Below are positions 21,236 to 26,154 of a stretch of DNA of 26,154 nt, in pieces. Both the position numbers and the translations under genes were made by a program. This stretch comes from a virus. The first letter of the stretch is position 1, and the number at the start of each line of letters is the position of its first letter. The stretch lies in the IMG/VR virus record IMGVR_UViG_3300022744_000092, positions 1 to 26,154 of that record. One strand, 5' to 3'. The notes below the pieces were generated by a model that worked only from the letters and a program-made list of their open reading frames with translations, did not search any database and was not told where the DNA came from.

Positions 21236-21503
21236 TTTCGCTAATTTTGATGCGCGGAACGGTTCTACTTTTTGCTGCTGCTGCGGATCCGCGAAGTATG
21301 ATTCAATTGCTTCCTGCCAGAAAGCCGACTGTAACATGGGAGTGGAACTTTTCCCTACTGCGACGGATGTTAGTAAAGATGACAATGGGGACTATTATCT
21401 CCACAGTGTTAAGATTGCGGATGGTACGTATCTTTCTTTTAAGATGCGTACTTCCTCTGAACCTCCCGTTTACGAAGATGATGAGGACGATGATGACTAC
21501 TAA
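21228..21503 (+). CDS. Cysteine-cluster protein with polyacidic tail
   Basis: This 91-residue protein has a GTG start at 21228, chosen because GGAG lies nine bases upstream and the frame overlaps the previous stop as neighbours do. It begins MFNFANFDARNGSTFCCCCG and continues to SCQKADCNMG: six cysteines in 23 residues, plausibly a metal-binding knuckle. It ends in the acidic tail SSEPPVYEDDEDDDDY. Its place between a GATase-like hydrolase and a COOH-NH2 ligase, together with a tail made of carboxylates, makes it a speculative acceptor of amide conjugation. The function is otherwise unknown. Confidence 0.6.
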   Translation: MFNFANFDARNGSTFCCCCGSAKYDSIASCQKADCNMGVELFPTATDVSKDDNGDYYLHSVKIADGTYLSFKMRTSSEPPVYEDDEDDDDY

Positions 21504-21909
21504 CGTGTACAATGTGTACTGGGACTCGATCAAGCCTTGGACTATTAATCAATTTCCAGAGGCTTGGATGGCCGACGGCACGCGAATCAGTTCTCTATAT
21601 CAGTTACATTTTCGTAACCGGCACGGTTATAAAGATAACCTTAAACGGGAGTGGTACGCCGACACGGACTACATTCGGTTGGAGCATGAGCGATTTATCC
21701 GGATAATGAAAGACTCTTATGGTTTCCCGGGTATTTACATCTACATCATGACGACTGAGCAGAAAAAAGGATTTGACGCAATCATTTCTAAAGAACAATA
21801 CAAGCCTGTTTTTGGTGAACTTCTGTGGCAGTCTGAGCAAGCTGCCGTTAATCGCAATTATTGCGACTATGGTCCCCGTCTGAATGTTTACGTCTTTAAA
21901 AAGGATTAA
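21493..21909 (+). CDS. Unknown protein of the amidoligase cluster
   Basis: This 138-residue protein starts at ATG 21493 (or the adjacent 21490), with GAGG six bases upstream inside the previous gene's end. It begins MTTNVYNVYWDSIKPWTINQ and is rich in Tyr, Trp and Phe (YADTDYIRLEHERFIRIMKD, YGFPGIYIYIMTTEQKKG). It ends one base before the next start. It is an alpha/beta-looking protein of unknown family, probably part of the same pathway given the tight coupling. Confidence 0.65.
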   Translation: MTTNVYNVYWDSIKPWTINQFPEAWMADGTRISSLYQLHFRNRHGYKDNLKREWYADTDYIRLEHERFIRIMKDSYGFPGIYIYIMTTEQKKGFDAIISKEQYKPVFGELLWQSEQAAVNRNYCDYGPRLNVYVFKKD

Positions 21910-21910
21910 T

Positions 21911-22702
21911 GTGAGCAAGACTTTTTCCCTTGGTGCTGATCCCGAAATGTTTCTCGTGGATGCGGCTAATTCGCTTGTGTCGGCCATCGGCCGGATCGGT
22001 GGTAGCAAGGAAATGCCATTGCCTCTGGTGGAAATCGGTGACGGTTTCGCTGTGCAGGAAGATAACGTGGCGGTGGAGTACAACATTCCACCGTCGCATA
22101 GCCGTATCGCATTTGAGAACAACATCACAATGGCGATGGAATGTCTTACGACTCGTGTTCGTGACATGGGTCTTAAGTTCATTAATTTGAGTGCAGCTCA
22201 GTTCCCCAAGGAACAACTGAGTGATCCTCGGGCAATGGTGTTTGGTTGTGATCCTGACTTCAATGCTTGGAAGGATGGGCGTAAGAATCCCCGCCCGCGT
22301 GCAACGGATGCTACTCTGCGTACCTGCGGGGGACACGTTCACGTTGGCTATCGTTTCGAGTCGCCTGAAGATGTGATTTCTTTTATCAAGCATATGGACC
22401 TGTTTACCATTGGCTCCGTGCTGATGGATAAGGGTGAACTGCGTAAGGAACTGTATGGTAAGGCCGGCGCATTTCGGTTCAAGCCCTATGGTTGTGAGTA
22501 TCGCAGTCTGTCTAACTTCTGGATCTTCGATAAGAAGTTGACGAATTGGGTTTGGGACTGCGCTTCGATGGCTATGTACGCATGGCAAAACAAGAAGATT
22601 GATATTGATGCGGAAGCCAAGATGATTCTGTCGGCTATTAACAAGAATAACAAGGAAGCCGCGTCGATTCTGATTGACAAGCATAACCTTCTGGTGGTTT
22701 AA
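21911..22702 (+). CDS. phiEco32-type COOH-NH2 ligase
   Basis: This 263-residue protein has a GTG start at 21911 (AAAGGA upstream; adjacent to the previous TAA). It carries the conserved landmarks of the phage phiEco32-like COOH.NH2 ligase type 2 family: FSLGADPEMF (G8-ADPE12), QEDNVAVEYN (E50, E56, N58), TCGGHVHVGY (H142, H144) and YGKAGAFRFKPYGCEYRSLS (K184, R189, E196, R198). These build the ATP/metal site of the glutamine-synthetase-like fold. It is expected to join a carboxylate and an amine, probably on a peptide or amino-acid derivative. It overlaps the next gene by one base (TAATG). Confidence 0.9.
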   Translation: MSKTFSLGADPEMFLVDAANSLVSAIGRIGGSKEMPLPLVEIGDGFAVQEDNVAVEYNIPPSHSRIAFENNITMAMECLTTRVRDMGLKFINLSAAQFPKEQLSDPRAMVFGCDPDFNAWKDGRKNPRPRATDATLRTCGGHVHVGYRFESPEDVISFIKHMDLFTIGSVLMDKGELRKELYGKAGAFRFKPYGCEYRSLSNFWIFDKKLTNWVWDCASMAMYAWQNKKIDIDAEAKMILSAINKNNKEAASILIDKHNLLVV

Positions 22703-23292
22703 TGTACGACACTTATACGCAAGAAAATCAACGTGATTTTGCTGCGAGGTATTGCGATACTTTTGGTTGGCTGATTGACGAAAAGCGTAACAACAAACGC
22801 TTAGTCTATCTGGCTGAAACTGACGGTGATCATCTGTATTTCTACTCTCAACTTGGGGGTGTAAAGCAGCATACGATCGCCGGTGCTGGTGTGATGTTTG
22901 AATTTATCCCGGTCGATCATGGGTGGTTCAAAGCAGACAACGGTGCTATCTATCTGCTGACTCGCGTCCCGGCGCGGCAGTGGAAACGTGGTATCAGTCG
23001 CAGCAATACTAGCATTACGGGTATTACCGGGAATAACGTTCCCGTGAATTTCGAGGTAATGTCCAGTATTTTTAATGAGAAAAATCCTCAAACGTACACG
23101 TACTCTTCGGCCCGTCCAATCGCATTGTCTAAGCATTTTGCAATTGATGCTAAGAAAAACGTATTCTTTTACGACAGCTTGATTGGTACCGAAGACAATG
23201 GTATTATCACGCTTAAAAACAATCACGTTCTTCAAGAGCTACAGGATTTGGTTCGTCGTAAGAAACTTCCTCTGGAGATTAAAGTTGGCTAA
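22702..23292 (+). CDS. Unknown protein between two ligases
   Basis: This 196-residue protein is translationally coupled to the COOH-NH2 ligase through TAATG. It begins MYDTYTQENQRDFAARYCDT and contains the beta-rich stretch HLYFYSQLGGVKQHTIAGAG, then IYLLTRVPARQWKRGISRSN, and ends DLVRRKKLPLEIKVG. Composition suggests a soluble alpha/beta protein. Lying between two ligases in an overlapping gene chain, it is likely an accessory or substrate-handling protein. No family is recognised. Confidence 0.7.
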   Translation: MYDTYTQENQRDFAARYCDTFGWLIDEKRNNKRLVYLAETDGDHLYFYSQLGGVKQHTIAGAGVMFEFIPVDHGWFKADNGAIYLLTRVPARQWKRGISRSNTSITGITGNNVPVNFEVMSSIFNEKNPQTYTYSSARPIALSKHFAIDAKKNVFFYDSLIGTEDNGIITLKNNHVLQELQDLVRRKKLPLEIKVG

Positions 23293-24526
23293 ACCACTGA
23301 CTATTGCCCGTTTGTTCGGGCGCCGTAATCCTACTGTGTACACGGTGGAAACCAGCCTGTTGGGCAAGTTTGCAGATGATAAGGGTCCCGACCCTTTTCT
23401 GCTATACGGTGTCGAGCTAGAAATTGAAAATGCTTCTAGCGATTGGACCGTTGATGGTATGCAATGGAAGGAAGACGGCAGCTTACGTAACGAAGGGCTT
23501 GAGTTTATTACTCAACCAATGCATTACACGACGCTATCCCGCTGTCTTTCCACGTTCTTTGAAACGGAACTTGATTCGGATAATTACTCCGAGCGTTGCT
23601 CTATTCACGTTCATGCTAATTGCTTGGACATGACGCTCCAACAAGTAACCACGCTGCTCATGATGTATCAGACGTTTGAGCAGGTGCTGTTTCACTTCAT
23701 CGACAACAATTCTAACCCTAGCTGGAATCGTCAACAGAACATCTTCTGTGTGCCGTGGTCTGAGACGCAGCTCACTTTCCGAGCATTACAAGAAATGGCG
23801 GAGGGTAATTATCATCTTCTACACCGTTGGCAAAAGTACACTGCACTGAATCTCATTCCACTTGGTACTCAAGGAACGATTGAGTTTCGTCATATGGGTG
23901 GTACCAATGATCTGACCTACATCAATATGTGGCTGCGGATTATTGGACATCTGTTCCGCGTTGCTAAGTCGTATGAATTTGATTTTATTAAATCTCGGCT
24001 GGTCAACCTTAACACCACATCGCAGTATGATGCTATCTTAGACTTTGTGTTTGCCGAGTGTGCGGATTCTCTCCGTACGTTTGGATATCACTACTGTCTG
24101 GAGAATGGTGTGCTTAATCTCAAGTATGCTTTGGCTCCTACAGCGGACACGTTGGGTAGTATGGCAGCTTCAGAAAGGCGTGAAGCTGCTCGTCAGCGAA
24201 ATCGTCAGTGGGTTGAAGCACAAGTTCCTAATGGAGCTAATCCTGTGCCTTTCGGGGGTGCGGGGGAGCTTTTGCGCCGAGCACCCCCGATCCCACTCGG
24301 AGTTTTTGATGAAGCTGAACGTATTGTTGAGGCGGTAGGGGGCCTTAATGTGAATATTCGTAGGGCTGATGATCTTCTGCGTCGGATTGACGAACGTGTC
24401 GCCGCTCGGAGACAGGATATCCTTGATGCCACGATCAATGGTACTCAGGCACCCGTGCCTCAATTTAACTGGACTCCTGACGGTCGTTGGATTGCTGCTG
24501 ATTTCCCTCGTAACGAAGATCGTTAA
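23285..24526 (+). CDS. Amidoligase-family enzyme 2, extended
   Basis: This 413-residue protein has a TTG start at 23285, supported by GGAG seven bases upstream and an 8-base overlap with the previous gene. The same motif set as amidoligase 1 appears: YGVELEIE (E44, E46), EDGSL (D64), GLEFITQP (E73), CSIHVHAN (H108, H110), TALNL (N189) and GTIEFRHMGGT (E200, R202, H203). The catalytic region is followed by an extra C-terminal part of about 100 residues: Ala/Arg-rich helix, Gly/Pro linker, then another helix (DEAERIVEAVGGLNV..., RRIDERVAARRQDILDA). That part is not needed for catalysis and could bind a partner or substrate. It likely forms an amide bond in the same pathway. Confidence 0.78.
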   Translation: MAKPLTIARLFGRRNPTVYTVETSLLGKFADDKGPDPFLLYGVELEIENASSDWTVDGMQWKEDGSLRNEGLEFITQPMHYTTLSRCLSTFFETELDSDNYSERCSIHVHANCLDMTLQQVTTLLMMYQTFEQVLFHFIDNNSNPSWNRQQNIFCVPWSETQLTFRALQEMAEGNYHLLHRWQKYTALNLIPLGTQGTIEFRHMGGTNDLTYINMWLRIIGHLFRVAKSYEFDFIKSRLVNLNTTSQYDAILDFVFAECADSLRTFGYHYCLENGVLNLKYALAPTADTLGSMAASERREAARQRNRQWVEAQVPNGANPVPFGGAGELLRRAPPIPLGVFDEAERIVEAVGGLNVNIRRADDLLRRIDERVAARRQDILDATINGTQAPVPQFNWTPDGRWIAADFPRNEDR

Positions 24527-24546
24527 TTAACAAAGGTAAATAGAAT

Positions 24547-25872
24547 ATGTGTGGTATTGTTGGATTTCTGTCTGGTTTCAGTAACGGTTTTGCTTACAGC
24601 GAGGCCAAAGCTTTTACGGATATGCTTTTTGTTGACACGTTGCGTGGGTTTGACTCGACGGGTGTCTTTGGTGTTTCTAATCGTGGTAATGTCCATGCAC
24701 TGAAAGAAGCGTCGAACGGTGCCTCCTTCATTGCTAACAAGCAGTATGACGAATTTATTTCTGACGCTGTGCGTGAAGGTGTGTTTCTTGTTGGGCATAA
24801 TCGTGCTGCGACTCGCGGTGAAGTTGTGGACCGTAATGCCCACCCGTTCTGGATTGATGACAACATCTTTCTTGTTCAGAACGGTACTTGGAAGGGCAGT
24901 CACAAGCATGTGAAAGACACTGAGGTTGACACCGAAGCGCTTGCTCACATCATTGCGGAGTCTGAAACTATTGACGCTGCTGTCAAAAAGATTGATGCAG
25001 CTTACGCTCTTGTGTGGTATAATGTGAAGGAAAAGTCTCTTAATCTTCTGCGTAATACCGAGCGTCCGCTGTTCATCAGCCGTACCAAGAATGGTGGTAT
25101 CATGTTTGCCAGTGAACCTACTACTATTCTGTTTGCTTCGTCTCGTCAAAGTATTGATTTGATGGAGAAGCCGTACATGCTGGCGGATGGTAATTTAGTT
25201 CAATATAAACTGGACGACAAGACTCGCACTTGGGAAATGGAGCAGCGTGAGATTGATATTAAGCCGGATGTTTCGTATGAAGGTTACTACGATCAATGGA
25301 GTAATTTTCGTCGAGGTTACGAAATCCCTTATCAAACTAGTCGTCGGCTAAACAATTACTCGTCGCATAATGTTCACGATCTAGCTCCTATTACGATGGC
25401 CGCTGCTGGCATGGCGAGTGATATTGATACGACTACTACCATCGGTGAAATTATTCGTAATAATGAAGAGTTCAATCCCTTTTGTTACGATGAATCAGTG
25501 GCTCAAGGGTTGTATGAGGAGTATTTCAAGTTCCCTATTAATCGTAGGCTTGTGATTGCTTTTAACACCTATTATCCTGCCAACGATCATCCTAATTGTA
25601 GGGCTTGGTATATTGCCGGTACGGTTCTTACGTCGAGTGATGATGAGCCTTCGCCGGTTACGTATGCCATCATGATTAACAAGACTGAAGGTGAGATTCA
25701 GCAGATGCTTGCTGAAGAGTTTTACACTGTTGCCCCATCCACTCCGGTGCGACATAAGATAGGTAATGGTAAGGGACAGATTGTTACGGTGTTTGTCCCG
25801 AGCACTGGCCTGCGTGCTTTATCTCAAATCCCTACTATCAAGGAAGAAAACAATGACTCGTCGATCCATTAA
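24547..25872 (+). CDS. Class II glutamine amidotransferase (Ntn hydrolase)
   Basis: This 441-residue protein begins MCGIVGF, so after Met removal Cys2 becomes the N-terminal nucleophile. Further class II GATase landmarks are RGFDSTG (33-39), GHNRAATRG (H84, R86), AHPF (H99) and QNGTWKG (N112). The GATase domain spans roughly residues 1-200 and releases ammonia from glutamine. The remaining 240 residues have no recognised synthase domain, unlike GlmS or PurF, and include a Tyr/Arg-rich segment (YEGYYDQWSNFRRGYEIPYQ). Ammonia could be passed to the neighbouring ligases, or the domain could act as an amide hydrolase. AAAGG precedes the start; the end overlaps the ATP-grasp-like gene by 20 bases. 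Confidence 0.88.
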   Translation: MCGIVGFLSGFSNGFAYSEAKAFTDMLFVDTLRGFDSTGVFGVSNRGNVHALKEASNGASFIANKQYDEFISDAVREGVFLVGHNRAATRGEVVDRNAHPFWIDDNIFLVQNGTWKGSHKHVKDTEVDTEALAHIIAESETIDAAVKKIDAAYALVWYNVKEKSLNLLRNTERPLFISRTKNGGIMFASEPTTILFASSRQSIDLMEKPYMLADGNLVQYKLDDKTRTWEMEQREIDIKPDVSYEGYYDQWSNFRRGYEIPYQTSRRLNNYSSHNVHDLAPITMAAAGMASDIDTTTTIGEIIRNNEEFNPFCYDESVAQGLYEEYFKFPINRRLVIAFNTYYPANDHPNCRAWYIAGTVLTSSDDEPSPVTYAIMINKTEGEIQQMLAEEFYTVAPSTPVRHKIGNGKGQIVTVFVPSTGLRALSQIPTIKEENNDSSIH

Positions 25873-26154
25873 TCGGATTCCTTCTCTTTTTATCGCAGTT
25901 AATCCTGTTGGTTCTAAGTTTGCCAAGGCACTTCAACAGGAACTACGAGAGCAAGTTGTCAACAAGGTTTGGCGTATTGATCCTCGGCGTGTAAGGCAAG
26001 GACGATCATGCTTCTACGTTACGCCTGTGGTGCTGAATAAGGTGGAACAATTTCAACGATTCAAGCAAAACAACGTGTCTTGTCCTGCGTTTACCACTGA
26101 TCGTAATGCTGTCCGTGATCTTGGTAAGGTTGCCTTTGCTCGTACCATTATCAA
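25853..26154 (+). CDS. ATP-grasp-like ligase, partial (C-terminus beyond window)
   Basis: About 100 N-terminal residues are visible from ATG 25853 (AAGGA about 9 bases upstream, inside the previous gene). They read MTRRSINRIPSLFIAVNPVG, then a phrase NKVEQFQRFKQNNVSCPAFT followed by LGKVAFARTII at the edge. The N-K-x-x-x-x-x-x-F-x-x-x-x-V-x-x-P-x-F-T pattern followed by a strand leading to an RT-I motif is what precedes the ATP-binding loop of phage and bacterial ATP-grasp peptide ligases. The ATP-binding core itself is outside the window, so the call is provisional. Confidence 0.6.
   Translation, partial: MTRRSINRIPSLFIAVNPVGSKFAKALQQELREQVVNKVWRIDPRRVRQGRSCFYVTPVVLNKVEQFQRFKQNNVSCPAFTTDRNAVRDLGKVAFARTII

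Noticed and set aside
21896-22684. A 262-codon minus-strand open frame opposite the COOH-NH2 ligase
   Set aside because: The plus strand carries clear catalytic motifs of a known family; the reverse frame is a shadow of its codon bias.
24523-25149. A 208-codon minus-strand open frame opposite the class II amidotransferase
   Set aside because: The plus-strand frame has MCGIVGF and all GATase landmarks; the reverse product has no recognisable features.

Overview
The window looks like part of a tailed bacteriophage genome, most likely a short-tailed (podovirus-type) phage of a proteobacterium. Evidence: a complete head-assembly module (terminase large subunit, portal, scaffold-like protein, Mu gpT-like major capsid protein), a P22 gp4-like head-tail adaptor beside a beta-helical spike candidate, four phage-borne tRNAs, and sigma70-type promoters. 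A boxA-like element resembling those of proteobacterial rRNA leaders and perfect TTATCCACA DnaA boxes point to a proteobacterial host. No integrase is visible here, and no DNA polymerase or endolysin, so lifestyle and exact genus are open.

Layout. Positions 1-13955 are all on the minus strand (late/structural arm). Read in transcription order: HTH protein resembling a small terminase subunit, HNH-like protein, 3TM holin-like protein, tRNA-Ala/Trp/Thr, an endonuclease VII-like gene split by an A9 tract, terminase large subunit, portal, a small overlapping gene with no canonical start codon, a GroES-like co-chaperonin, scaffold, small head proteins, major capsid protein, further virion proteins, a glycine-rich protein, a beta-helix protein, a membrane/coiled-coil protein, a zinc-ribbon protein, the adaptor, and a partial virion protein at the window edge. 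Two hairpin-plus-T-tract terminators flank the genes downstream of the capsid gene.

Positions 13956-15537 contain no convincing gene. The region holds divergent sigma70 promoters, an AT-rich/polypyrimidine stretch, a DnaA-box cluster and GC-rich palindromes (a candidate replication origin). These are followed by a rightward promoter, a boxA-like element and about 540 nt of highly structured untranslated leader.

Positions 15538-26154 are all on the plus strand (early/metabolic arm). It starts with an unknown GC-rich gene, tRNA-Leu(UAA), a protein made of two RMF-like repeats, and hairpin-rich spacers, then runs into a tightly overlapping operon. Threaded through many small unknown genes is an amide-bond-forming set: two amidoligase-family proteins (17404-18108, 23285-24526), a phiEco32-type COOH-NH2 ligase (21911-22702), a class I glutamine amidotransferase-like hydrolase (20603-21235), a class II (Ntn) glutamine amidotransferase (24547-25872) and the start of an ATP-grasp-like ligase at the right edge. 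I infer a phage-encoded pathway that makes or conjugates an amide/peptide-like product. Its substrate cannot be read from the sequence. The acidic, cysteine-rich small protein encoded at 21228-21503, inside the cluster, is a speculative acceptor.
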